IMG/VR virus record: IMGVR_UViG_3300034198_012786
Coordinates: 62,001-126,000 of that record
Direction: 5' to 3' (one strand)
Length of the DNA stretch: 64,000 nt
Origin: a virus
A program made the position numbers and the translations under genes. Below the pieces are notes generated by a model. The model ran no database searches, was not told the DNA's origin, and saw nothing but the letters and a program-made list of their open reading frames with translations. Shown in pieces: positions 41,101-48,718 of this stretch (the stretch's first letter is position 1; each line of letters begins with the position of its first letter).

Positions 41101-42669
41101 ATTTTCTCAGGAGATTCGAAGGGACCATACGCGAATTTCAATACGGGATTGATAAGTCTCGACCCATCAGATGCCACTTCTAAGAACTCACCTTTAAGAA
41201 TCAACTGTCTCACTGTTCGGAACAGTCAGATAAGAGCGACTTCTGCATCTGAAACGAACATCCTTCTACATTTGCATTCTTCAGATATCCGATCATCTGG
41301 AACTTCGTCTACAGCCTACGCTGAAATCGGCAGTTTTGAACTCGACACCAATTTGTTTAAGGTTAGATTACCTTCTGCATCACCAACACGGGCTACAGTT
41401 TCGCCGTTTGTTCTTGGTCAAGGCGCTAAAAGAGCAAGACTAAAGTCGAACACGATCGAGTACGTGGATGTGGATGCTAATTCGGTTTATGGGAAAATGC
41501 CCGGCTGGTTCACAGAAAAGACTGCGATCGATGTTTCATCTGATGGCAACATCGCATTTGGAGTTTACGACTACACCATTCGCGACCTGACGATATTAAA
41601 CGGTTTAACCAGGGGCTTATATGGAGCTTCGCCTACTGGATCAACTGATCCAGGAGCGGGTGGTGCAGATTTAGTGGTAGTAGTCGGTTACAAATGTGAA
41701 ATCGATGGTTGTGACATAGTATTATCTGACGTTCCATCTACTTTAGGGATTCCTCAGGTGCGCGTTGGGGTAGAATATGTAACTTCATCATCGTCTGGGA
41801 TTTTCAATACCCCGAACAGCGTCGCGAGTCCTCAGGCAATTATCCGAAATCTACGACTCTCAGGATCTTCTCAGTCTTCATCTCAATTTTGTAATGTAGC
41901 CTTCGTTAAGAATGTCGCGGCCAATGTTCTTTACGAAAAGTGCACGGTTAACAATTTCATTATGAACAGCGCGATAGGTCCCGGCACGTTAATGTTACTG
42001 ACATCCACGACAGAAAAGCCGAATGCCCTAAGTAATGTGATCGTGCGGAACTGTGAATTCTTTGGAGGTACCAGTACGGCGAACTATTATTCGGGTGATG
42101 TAGGTATTCGGATCGATAAATGCCCGACAGGGACAATTATTTTAGACGGTAACACCATTTACGCGGCTCCTTACTCGAACACTGTAGTTTGTCAGGGTAT
42201 ACGAATCGATTGGACTACTAACACCACTAATATCGGCTTTATCACAGTAAGTAACAATCGAATTTACCTGAATGGAAATCTATACTCCGGACCGACCCCG
42301 ATGACCACGTTTCTTCAGACTGCTGGAATTTTATGCGTTCCAGCAGTTAATGGAACGAGTTCAGCGGTAAGAATCATAAACAATGATATCAGGGTAAATG
42401 ATATCGGTATTCCGGCTATTTTACTAACAAACGCAAATGCGGCTTCTTCAGCGACCCCACGAGCCATCGTGACCGGTAACGCTTGCCAAACTAGTGCAAA
42501 CGCTTTTGCTCGTATTGTCGGCATCGGAAAGAATGGTTCGGGGGCTTTCAACGGACTTACGTCTATTTGGCCGAAAGGTCTAGAGACCGCTTACGCTGGC
42601 ACTACCACTTCAGGTCAAGAGACACTAAGAAATGATGCGATTGCTTACACAAGCAATAAACCTAACTAG
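38170..42669 (+). CDS. Tail spike / fibre with right-handed beta-helix (paralogue 2)
   Basis: 1499 residues, paralogous to the gene just upstream. The same N-terminal motif (MTRPRAAQLNDPQTRYTS) is followed by two copies of the 'I-N-x-A ... G' module at residues about 78-175 and 344-425. The same junction 'R-Y-S-I-L-R-S-L-N-A-R-N ... G-N-G-V-S-T-F-G-D' precedes a beta-helix of Asn-rich strands. The heads have diverged strongly while the N-terminal and junction parts remain alike. That is the pattern expected when two spikes share a docking site but recognise different surface glycans. A GAGGTG ribosome-binding site lies in a small hairpin just before the ATG. A 10-bp hairpin occurs at 42319-42347. 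Confidence 0.75.
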   Translation: MTRPRAAQLNDPQTRYTSIPLKSVPVAGSSLLDFAGPDLTYVTASSVTGIFGGIESALPAVLTTPSIEPFTIPLNSYLYITIPGLNQSQPVAVKIDSGFNSYGSRISASYLSKLINDAFAIHTNQKVASRSEDGSLTLKSVASNSPLTGSNARISLNGTAAALSALGFSGLAPYVSSGLDITRGIVTTSEDGKGGYTFFTKSDGYELLANQQVYYRYPLDAFEIGPKSQYGAAVNTGAPLIGRTSFVNDDTLRLSLFTKAFRAGPVVTTLSNFPTLSSGDALTVSVTETSSQNNTSFDVVFASTPASLSEIANIINSAWHSQTGNRKASIFLRTSGLYYLYESVNLSLNGNASFDWVISSDVKTPLQLVNSLNDAIMANGGGAVATLIDDEGIFLESEIEGVDSQISIAATDEVRRILGFSEGIYKSYDIVSVSGSELVFDVPFAECSFNFFASPTVLSKFGLSTLLDSNGFVPSYLKEHPSRFPSIPENDSLFNSFVGEGYISILLGELEEVGDVPDNQDTNERLADTQATEKRFGITNQPGYLGYGSYIIKSEIGRIQNDDIPFNQRYSTIGSVSFPKYTTSSPSVFSAVPKIATPVKYFADPIIESINVNDNVGVRFSTTSNASGSQNGVAFTYNLKGFFDIDAYWQSDVSSVSSSSASLFPTSFKLFFKPTPADQWSVQSWDPTFSFSASETAYGPLINSLTLAGESVLTTADGPLNFSDFNIKNAVSTPLFYPLSSNSETSGDALLRVGDQEANAAVTPTSDRYSILRSLNARNVIFCGNGVSTFGDYNGSNSLAQLVNQRTLFTPFSIHLKSGTYEGVDFTDPLMRLSGDGSVITTHVSISSQPDGVYISGLSFEAGLSVSGNVTLENCRVNGLRYETSTQNLGAKFINCQISYNAVENWDSIVQLSYNGGMSDSAGSWAAPISFENCHFNSNYSNNIKCISIVGNGDETFGSVEFNLCEFELGYSANIDYIFSGDSKGPYANFNTGLISLDPSDATSKNSPLRINCLTVRNSQIRATSASETNILLHLHSSDIRSSGTSSTAYAEIGSFELDTNLFKVRLPSASPTRATVSPFVLGQGAKRARLKSNTIEYVDVDANSVYGKMPGWFTEKTAIDVSSDGNIAFGVYDYTIRDLTILNGLTRGLYGASPTGSTDPGAGGADLVVVVGYKCEIDGCDIVLSDVPSTLGIPQVRVGVEYVTSSSSGIFNTPNSVASPQAIIRNLRLSGSSQSSSQFCNVAFVKNVAANVLYEKCTVNNFIMNSAIGPGTLMLLTSTTEKPNALSNVIVRNCEFFGGTSTANYYSGDVGIRIDKCPTGTIILDGNTIYAAPYSNTVVCQGIRIDWTTNTTNIGFITVSNNRIYLNGNLYSGPTPMTTFLQTAGILCVPAVNGTSSAVRIINNDIRVNDIGIPAILLTNANAASSATPRAIVTGNACQTSANAFARIVGIGKNGSGAFNGLTSIWPKGLETAYAGTTTSGQETLRNDAIAYTSNKPN
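42319..42347 (+). other. 10-bp hairpin inside coding sequence
   Basis: ACTGCTGGAA (42319-42328), nine-base loop, then its exact reverse complement (42338-42347), near the 3' end of the second tail-spike gene. Confidence 0.45.
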
Positions 42670-42700
42670 ATTCTGATGTAAGCTATCGTCAGAGGTTACC

Positions 42701-44755
42701 ATGTCTGACGCCATCCAGAAACTTCGTGATATCCGCACATCAGATAAGTTAAATTTACCAGGATCCCCGTTCCTAAAACCAGCGTTTGCGAACGGGGACC
42801 CTATCATTCTCCGGAATTATCAGAAAAGCGGTATTGCTAATCTTCTTTTAGCGCCACGGACTATTCTGGGTGACGGCACAGGTCTTGGAAAGACTATCCA
42901 GGTGCTGAGCACTATTGGTTACGTTTGGATGAAAGAGCCAGACTATATACCCATTATTTTAACCACGAAATCAGCCCTATTTCAGTGGGAGTCAGAAACC
43001 TTAAAATTCATGACTGGCATGCAGCCTGTCGTTATTCATGGCGAGCCCCATGAACGACAGCTACAGTATGAAGAATTCTTTGACTCAGAGTCGCATCGGA
43101 AAATACTGCTAATCACGTATGACACGCTATTCCGAGATCTAGACTCGACGGTCGTCAAGGATCGTAGCGTCAAGCCTGATCCTAAGCTTAAGAAATTACT
43201 CAAGAATAAAAAGGACGAATTTAACGATATAAAATCGCAATTAGAATCTGGTATGAGTGTTCTACGAAGTATCACTGATTCTCGAAAATTCGAAGATGCA
43301 GAGTATGTTTTCTCTAGCCTAAATGGCAAAAGTCTCCCGCGCCCGTATGGATGGTCAGATGATGATCAGCTTATCTTAAACCGCACCATCGGGCTTAAAG
43401 TAAAATTCGAATCGACGAGACTAGAAATCGAGAGCATATCCAATAAAATTTCGCCACCTATGACCACAATAGGCCTCGCTGAACGCGTGTCGACTCTGAA
43501 GGCCGAAAATCCTAATTTAAAGTTCATGCTGGTGATGGATGAAGCCCACAAAGTAAAAAATTATCGTAGCCAAGTACATGATAAAGTCAGGGCGATTTCT
43601 CTACAATGTGATCGCATTGTGGGGATGACTGCAACGCCCGTCAAGAATAAACTGATGGAATTTTTCGGGATATTCCGAATTGTTAATCCGTCTTTATTCC
43701 CTAAGGTCACAGCCTTTCAGAACGAATATTGCGTTACTAAGCTTCAGAGAGTAGGCGGCGGTAGACAAGTTCCAATTGTGGTCGGATATAAGAATCTAGA
43801 TAAATTCGTCGAAAAAATCGAACCCTATTATCTCTCTCGAAAAAAGCACGAAGTCGCCAAAGAATTACCCGAGCTTATTTCGGTAGAAATTCCTTGTGAA
43901 CTTAGCCAAATACAAGATGATCTTTATGATATGGCAGAGTCTGGTGTTGGAGGTTCGGATGATACAGAGGAAGGAGCGGGTGCGGAGATACTAGCTTCCC
44001 TGACCATGTGTGCTCAGGCAGTCAATGCACCGCAGCTCATATTGAATGAGGAGGGTGAGCCGTTTGATGGAAGTTCCACTAAAATAGAATCTCTTATCGA
44101 CCTTCTTGAGAATGACGCGTTTGACCAGAAAGTGATCATTTTCTCTCGATTCGAGAAAATGATTAGTCAAATCGAAGTATCATTAAAAGAATCAAACATT
44201 AAATACGTTAGAATCACAGGGAAAGAATCTGATCCAAAAATGCGTCAAAACGCAAGAGAGAAATTTCAAGATCCGAACTCCGGCGTTAACGTGATAATGA
44301 TTACGATGGCCGGTTCTGAATCTCTAAACCTGCAGGCGGCAGAACACTTCGTTTTCGTCGATCTCCCTTGGTCTTATGGTGATTATGACCAGCTTCTAGG
44401 CCGAATGATACGCATCGGCTCTTCTCATAAGACGGTCGTGGCTCACCACATGCTGGGAGTCCGAATCTCCGGCGAGAAGACTATAGATCATCACGTACTT
44501 AAGGCGCTAAGAGAAAAGAAGAAGCTCGCAGATAAAGTAGCCGGAAATTCTTTGGTCGGTGGTTTATCATTTGAGTCTAAAGACGCCGTTCAAGATATTC
44601 TGTCATACATGCGCAGTGACGAGAAGAAGGACTCAAAGTTTAAATCAAATAAATCGATTAAGAAAGCCAGTCCCGTGAAGCCGAAGATGAATGCTGAAGT
44701 GAAAGCGTCCGAGCCGAAGATAGACACAGTTGAAATCGATCTAAGCGATATCTAA
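42701..44755 (+). CDS. SNF2-family DNA helicase/ATPase
   Basis: 684 residues. Superfamily 2, SNF2-type motifs are clear: motif I GDGTGLGKT (residues 57-65), motif II DEAH (280-283), motif III 'G-M-T-A-T-P' soon after, and motif VI 'Q-L-L-G-R-M-I-R-I-G' (from residue 564). Residues about 150-270, between motifs Ia and II, form a charged helical insertion. The C-terminus (about 630-684) is Lys-rich and disordered. Phages often carry such helicases beside replication genes; T4 UvsW is a functional analogue that remodels replication and recombination intermediates. It opens the replication block and is followed nine bases later by the loader-like gene. Remodelling of stalled forks or branched DNA is inferred. 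Confidence 0.85.
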   Translation: MSDAIQKLRDIRTSDKLNLPGSPFLKPAFANGDPIILRNYQKSGIANLLLAPRTILGDGTGLGKTIQVLSTIGYVWMKEPDYIPIILTTKSALFQWESETLKFMTGMQPVVIHGEPHERQLQYEEFFDSESHRKILLITYDTLFRDLDSTVVKDRSVKPDPKLKKLLKNKKDEFNDIKSQLESGMSVLRSITDSRKFEDAEYVFSSLNGKSLPRPYGWSDDDQLILNRTIGLKVKFESTRLEIESISNKISPPMTTIGLAERVSTLKAENPNLKFMLVMDEAHKVKNYRSQVHDKVRAISLQCDRIVGMTATPVKNKLMEFFGIFRIVNPSLFPKVTAFQNEYCVTKLQRVGGGRQVPIVVGYKNLDKFVEKIEPYYLSRKKHEVAKELPELISVEIPCELSQIQDDLYDMAESGVGGSDDTEEGAGAEILASLTMCAQAVNAPQLILNEEGEPFDGSSTKIESLIDLLENDAFDQKVIIFSRFEKMISQIEVSLKESNIKYVRITGKESDPKMRQNAREKFQDPNSGVNVIMITMAGSESLNLQAAEHFVFVDLPWSYGDYDQLLGRMIRIGSSHKTVVAHHMLGVRISGEKTIDHHVLKALREKKKLADKVAGNSLVGGLSFESKDAVQDILSYMRSDEKKDSKFKSNKSIKKASPVKPKMNAEVKASEPKIDTVEIDLSDI

Positions 44756-44763
44756 GGTATACC

Positions 44764-45636
44764 ATGAATTGCAAAGTCTGTGGTAATACAGGCGTCATAG
44801 AGAAAGATAATAAGACATTCGAGTGCCACTGTGCATTCGTAAGGAGGATGGCTGCTAGTATGCCCGCGTATATTAGGCGGGCTGAAGTTCGTAAAGAGCA
44901 TGTTTCGCTTCCGATCATGGCTGCCCTAAAGAAACACGCTCTAGTCATCAGTGCTTGGCAGGACATGAAATCTGTAGTCAAAGCTGCGATGATTTCTAAC
45001 CCAAACATGTTTATTCGAATTACGAGCGACCGAGAAATTCGGGATGTATATGTCGGAAGTAAATCAAGAGCCGCAAGAGGCGACGAAGAAGGATCGATAT
45101 ACAATAGCCTAGAAGATTTAATGGAACCTCCGAGTCTATGTATAGTAAGACTTAATGAATTGTCATATAAAAATAAAGCTGCTCCTGGAGCCCTTGAAGA
45201 AGCTATTTGCTATCGAATCGACAGAGATAAACCTACCTGGCTTTATTCCGACTGCGATAGGCCGTTTACGGTCGGTAGCCATGCCTATTCGGATTCAATA
45301 GCAGACGTAATTAAGACGAATTTCCCTATAGTCCGCATTCCTCGAATTCTGCCCAGCATCAACTTAGGGGAAGACCTGAATTTGATGCCGGAACCTGTGA
45401 ACAATGTTGGTCAATCACAGAATGACCTCGTCATAACTGAACCGATGCCTTTGCAAGAGGATGTAGTGGACGGCGTTCTGGAGACTTCAGAAGTATCGAA
45501 AACGGCCAGCAAGCCTAAGACCAAGGTAAGGATCAAACCGTCAACCGATGAAGACGCCGATACTGGTGGCCTTTCGTTGTATGGTTCCGGACTGAATTCA
45601 TCTAAGAACAAGTTCAAGAATAGGAATCGGTCGTGA
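44764..45636 (+). CDS. DnaC-like helicase loader with degenerate ATPase core
   Basis: 290 residues. The N-terminus has a zinc-finger-like C3-x2-C6 ... C21-x-C23 cluster, as in many DnaC/DnaI loaders ('C-x-x-C-x-x-T-G' followed by 'C-x-C'). The following region matches the layout of an AAA+ loader domain, but the Walker A site is absent: ALVISAWQDMKSVVK stands where a G-x-x-G-x-G-K-T loop would be expected. The Walker B strand 'L-C-I-V-R-L-N-E-L' lacks the usual Asp pair. The final 90 residues are disordered and basic at the end. It lies directly before, and overlaps as GTGA, the DnaB-like helicase gene, which supports a loader role. It probably does not hydrolyse ATP. Confidence 0.6.
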   Translation: MNCKVCGNTGVIEKDNKTFECHCAFVRRMAASMPAYIRRAEVRKEHVSLPIMAALKKHALVISAWQDMKSVVKAAMISNPNMFIRITSDREIRDVYVGSKSRAARGDEEGSIYNSLEDLMEPPSLCIVRLNELSYKNKAAPGALEEAICYRIDRDKPTWLYSDCDRPFTVGSHAYSDSIADVIKTNFPIVRIPRILPSINLGEDLNLMPEPVNNVGQSQNDLVITEPMPLQEDVVDGVLETSEVSKTASKPKTKVRIKPSTDEDADTGGLSLYGSGLNSSKNKFKNRNRS

Positions 45637-47141
45637 ACCGTATTTTAAGAAGCGTAATTACCGTAGGCAGTGTTCCTGATGCTGAAGAAGCCTTAGCTAA
45701 CTGGCATAAGCTTCAAGAACACAATCTTTCATATCCTGACGAGGAAGATGCTCGCCTTCACAAATACCTGTCCGATTTCTATGGCCAGATGGCTGCACCA
45801 CCTGACTATTTAATTGTCAAAGACTATTTTGAAAAGCAGGATGATATTGAAGTAGTTAATAGACTTGAAGAAATAAGCAAGGCTCAGCATTACATTAGAA
45901 CGAACTTTCTATCGATTGTACGATCTGAACAAGAACAACAACAGCTGAAAGCTTTCGTCTTAGCTTGTCGTGATGCTGCGAATATCGCAGAGCACGGTCG
46001 TAACATCGATAAGCCCATCAATGGGAAAAAGGTACTTCGTGGTGTTCCTGATGCTATGGGCTGGATGTTTGATCGCATGTCGGGTTTTTCTCACTTTGAG
46101 TCTGGTGAGAAACTCGAAGGATTCGTCGAAGAAGACGCAGATGAATTCCTAGAAGAATATGAACTATCCACACGTTCTAATGTGTACACCGGCCGTAACA
46201 TTTTTGGACTCGACCCAATTGATGATGCCTGTGAAGGACACAAATCCGGTGAGTTCTGGGTTCATTGTGCTTACCCAGGTGAACTTAAGACTTCGCTGGC
46301 TCTTAATTATGCATATAATAATGCCTATATTTACGGTAAGAATATCTTCTATGGCATCTTCGAGATGCCATACAAGCAATTGCGTCGTCAGTTGTATGTA
46401 ATTCATTCAAGCCACGGAAAGTTTGTAACAGAGTGGTATCGAGAGGACGTTAAGGCGGGTCGACCTAATCCTTACGTTGGTCTTGATTATCGACGAGTTC
46501 GTGATGGTAAGCTAGATGAGCTTGAGCTTAAGAGACTCAAGCTCATTGCACAGGATTTTAAGGCTAACTCAAAAGGAAAAATGTACGTATGGCGTCCCCC
46601 AATGCAAGTGGGATGTGACGAAGTACGTAAGAAATCGGAGATGTTTCATAATAAGTACGGGTGCGATGGCATCATACTCGATAACATTGGCAATATGAAA
46701 CCAAAGCATCGAACAAACGATTTCGTCACGATGATTAATAGCGTCGTTACTGAATGTCGGTTTTTAGCTTTAAATTTCGCTCGCGGTAACACGGTCCCCG
46801 TTCTAGGCTTATTCCACATGAATCGTCAAGGTAAGCTACGAGCCGACAAAGCGGACGGTCGGTACGACAGTGCCGCTATCAGCTACGCGAACCAATTGGA
46901 GAAAGACGCCGATGTAATCACCTACACTTATCTGAATGATCAATTAAGGCGGGATGCGAAGTTTAAAATCGGATGCCTAAAAAATCGAGACAATCCAGTA
47001 TTCGAGCCGTTCCTTGGGAAGATCTTTTGGAATACCAAACGCATGAGGCACATTGAGACCGGCATGATTGACATGAACGCTGACCGCATCGTTTCGACAG
47101 CTAACGCGATATCTCTTACTGCAGAAGACATGATAGCCTAG
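45633..47141 (+). CDS. DnaB-like replicative helicase
   Basis: 502 residues from a GTG that overlaps the previous stop. The C-terminal RecA-like domain of hexameric helicases is recognisable: a Walker A-like loop AYPGELKTS (residues 213-221; Lys219-Thr220 kept, but the first glycine is unusual), 'F-Y-G-I-F-E-M-P', then Walker B 'C-D-G-I-I-L-D-N-I' and later 'L-G-L-F-H-M-N-R-Q-G', matching DnaB motifs H2-H4. The N-terminal 180 residues are helical and probably form the primase- and loader-contact domain. Its neighbours are the loader-like gene and, 2 kb later, a primase zinc finger. It would unwind DNA at the phage fork. Confidence 0.8.
   Translation: MNRILRSVITVGSVPDAEEALANWHKLQEHNLSYPDEEDARLHKYLSDFYGQMAAPPDYLIVKDYFEKQDDIEVVNRLEEISKAQHYIRTNFLSIVRSEQEQQQLKAFVLACRDAANIAEHGRNIDKPINGKKVLRGVPDAMGWMFDRMSGFSHFESGEKLEGFVEEDADEFLEEYELSTRSNVYTGRNIFGLDPIDDACEGHKSGEFWVHCAYPGELKTSLALNYAYNNAYIYGKNIFYGIFEMPYKQLRRQLYVIHSSHGKFVTEWYREDVKAGRPNPYVGLDYRRVRDGKLDELELKRLKLIAQDFKANSKGKMYVWRPPMQVGCDEVRKKSEMFHNKYGCDGIILDNIGNMKPKHRTNDFVTMINSVVTECRFLALNFARGNTVPVLGLFHMNRQGKLRADKADGRYDSAAISYANQLEKDADVITYTYLNDQLRRDAKFKIGCLKNRDNPVFEPFLGKIFWNTKRMRHIETGMIDMNADRIVSTANAISLTAEDMIA
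46516..46546 (+). other. 11-bp hairpin inside the helicase gene
   Basis: ATGAGCTTGAG (46516-46526), nine-base loop, then its exact reverse complement (46536-46546). It encodes a Glu/Leu/Lys helix, so part of the symmetry may come from repeated codons. Confidence 0.4.
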
Positions 47142-47153
47142 AGGTAACTGGAA

Positions 47154-47516
47154 ATGCGAATCTCCGAATTGATCGAATCACAACGTCGAAGCCAGCAAGC
47201 TGATGCGGCAAAACAGATTAAGGAAACTGTAGAAGCCAATAAAGAAATGTGGGATCATATATCCAAAGCACACGCGAAGTCTAAACTTAACGGTAGAGAC
47301 CCTATTCAATTCACCGGCATTTTTAAAGGTTCGTTCTGTGATGGTGAATTGGTTCACATACAGGCTGATGAAAGCAAGACAGAAAGTGGCTACGTCTGGA
47401 TAACTACATTCCTGGTTGCTCCAGAAATTCGTCCTTTGGTGTCCTCGTTGAGTGCTGGAGATCGAATCTCCGCGACTTCATCATCGCTAGGAATATCCGA
47501 AATCCAGAAGATCTAA
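47154..47516 (+). CDS. Hypothetical protein in replication block
   Basis: 120 residues after an AGAGGTAA site, 12 bases downstream of the helicase gene. The first 50 residues are a charged helix (SQQADAAKQIKETVEANKEM). The remainder is a small beta domain with 'I-Q-F-T-G-I-F-K-G-S-F' and 'G-Y-V-W-I-T-T-F'. The layout (helix plus OB-like strands) could suit a nucleic-acid or protein binder, but I recognise no family. It is probably co-transcribed with the helicase. Confidence 0.6.
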   Translation: MRISELIESQRRSQQADAAKQIKETVEANKEMWDHISKAHAKSKLNGRDPIQFTGIFKGSFCDGELVHIQADESKTESGYVWITTFLVAPEIRPLVSSLSAGDRISATSSSLGISEIQKI

Positions 47517-47532
47517 ATGGTAATGTTGCGTT

Positions 47533-47727
47533 ATGAAGAGAGATGAGCTTCTAGAGCTTAAGAAGAAGTGGTCTTCTGATATGAAGGAAATTCATCATCT
47601 TATAGATCTCATGTTAAGACCACCATGTCATGTGGCTATCGATGCTATCATGCACTGCGATCCTGCTGAAAGGGATTTGGTGAGACGTCTGTGCGATTCC
47701 TTAGATGAGTCATCAGGACCTAAGTAG
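47533..47727 (+). CDS. Small hypothetical protein
   Basis: 64 residues, starting at an ATG without a clear ribosome-binding site, 16 bases after the previous stop. It is helical with HHLIDLMLRPPCHVAIDAIM and a second helix AERDLVRRLCDSL. Two Cys and several His could bind metal, but no standard motif is present. The 3' end overlaps the convergent minus-strand gene by eight bases. Function unknown. Confidence 0.5.
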   Translation: MKRDELLELKKKWSSDMKEIHHLIDLMLRPPCHVAIDAIMHCDPAERDLVRRLCDSLDESSGPK

Positions 47728-48250
47728 GAGCATGGACTGGCTTTTTAGTATTCTTAGATCCTCGTTCTTTGCGTTTCTTTCTTTTTGCCGATTTGGCTCT
47801 CTCCTTTTTTCCTAAGTCGTGTGCCTTAGACCTTGGCATACACTTTAATGGATCTGCGCCTTTCTTCGTCTCTTTTTCTCTCTTATCAGACTGCGCGCAC
47901 GGTCCTACGATATTGCCTTCCGTGTCTATCGCCACCCAATCACCCTTCGGGCTGTCTTTGTCGAACCACTCATCTAATCCCGCTATTCGAATAGCTATAG
48001 ATTCAACCGTTGAGGCTTTGCGACTTCGTTTTTTCTTCTCTTTCCATTTTCCGCCTAGTTCCTTGTACTTCTTGGCTGCCCATCCATTGCTATATGCGGA
48101 AGGATGTTTCTTAAATCCTTGACCATCACGGGGTCCGTCGATCCTCTGATCATTCCATGTTATATATGACGATCGACCTGACACAAGGTCTTGCATCTTG
48201 TTCCAGAGTTTCTTGTTAGTAGGAATGCGCTTTGATATTATTATATGCAT
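47720..48250 (-). CDS. Basic protein with DUF5872-like regions
   Basis: 176 residues, transcribed leftward against the replication genes; TAGGTAG lies about five bases before its ATG. Residues about 50-70 read PSAYSNGWAAKKYKELGGKW, and residues about 92-155 read LDEWFDKDSPKGDWVAIDTE, then a Cys-containing stretch, 'C-M-P-R-S-K-A' and a Lys/Arg tail. These two blocks resemble a small domain, annotated as DUF5872 as far as I recall, that is widespread in large phages and giant viruses. The function is unknown. The very basic tail suggests nucleic-acid or capsid association. Start codons of this gene and the next plus-strand gene are only about 20 bases apart. Confidence 0.6.
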   Translation of the reverse strand: MHIIISKRIPTNKKLWNKMQDLVSGRSSYITWNDQRIDGPRDGQGFKKHPSAYSNGWAAKKYKELGGKWKEKKKRSRKASTVESIAIRIAGLDEWFDKDSPKGDWVAIDTEGNIVGPCAQSDKREKETKKGADPLKCMPRSKAHDLGKKERAKSAKRKKRKERGSKNTKKPVHAPT

Positions 48251-48270
48251 TTTTTATGCTACCTATTACT

Positions 48271-48666
48271 ATGGACCTATCTGAAATAGCCTATAGAATA
48301 TCTATCGCCGCTGATGGTTCTTCGTCTACCCCTGAAAAGTATAAACACATTAAGTTTACTCCACCTAAGAGCGTTAAGAAAGCCGCAGCGCGTGGTCTTA
48401 AGTGGCGTTCGAAATACGGTCGCGGGGGCACGGAAGTAGGTATTGCAAGGGCTCGAGACCTGTCTAACGGCAAGCGCATTAGCCCCCGAACAGCTCGACG
48501 TATGAAAGCGTTTTTCGATCGCCATGAGAAGAATAAATCAGGTGTCCTGGACAATGGTCAACCGAGCAACGGCAAAATAGCCTGGGCTCTGTGGGGTGGA
48601 TCTCCAGGGCGGAGTTGGGCGAACAAGCTTGTCAGGCAAATGAATGCAGCTGATGATAAAACTTGA
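48271..48666 (+). CDS. Phage protein with 'RGGTxVGxARARDL' domain
   Basis: 131 residues from the ATG at 48271; an in-frame ATG at 48256 and a TTG at 48232 are alternatives, none with a good ribosome-binding site. Residues about 30-125 match a domain I know from many phage genomes: 'R-G-L-x-W-R-x-K-[YF]-G-R-G-G-T-x-V-G-x-A-R-A-R-D-L', then 'R-M-K-A-F-F-D-R-H-E', then 'G-K-I-A-W-A-L-W-G-G-x-x-G-R-S-W-A'. It is often found near head or structural genes and its function is not established. The gene is divergent from the DUF5872-like gene and is followed by a small hairpin. Confidence 0.65.
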   Translation: MDLSEIAYRISIAADGSSSTPEKYKHIKFTPPKSVKKAAARGLKWRSKYGRGGTEVGIARARDLSNGKRISPRTARRMKAFFDRHEKNKSGVLDNGQPSNGKIAWALWGGSPGRSWANKLVRQMNAADDKT

Positions 48667-48684
48667 AATGTATAGTTCCTTGGG

Positions 48685-48700
48685 GTGAGAATGGTCTCAC
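48685..48700 (+). terminator. Short hairpin followed by T-rich stretch
   Basis: GTGAGA-ATGG-TCTCAC, followed by TTCTTCT, 18 bases after the preceding stop and 18 bases before the next ATG. It resembles a weak intrinsic terminator. Confidence 0.45.
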
Positions 48701-48718
48701 TTCTTCTGGGGCTATAAA

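Noticed and set aside
46159-46406. Two overlapping small open frames on opposite strands
   Set aside because: Both lie inside the DnaB-like helicase gene, whose motifs are unambiguous.
47769-48122. Open frame of 117 codons on the plus strand
   Set aside because: It is antisense to the DUF5872-like gene. The product is Phe/Ser-rich, as expected from reading Lys-rich codons backwards.
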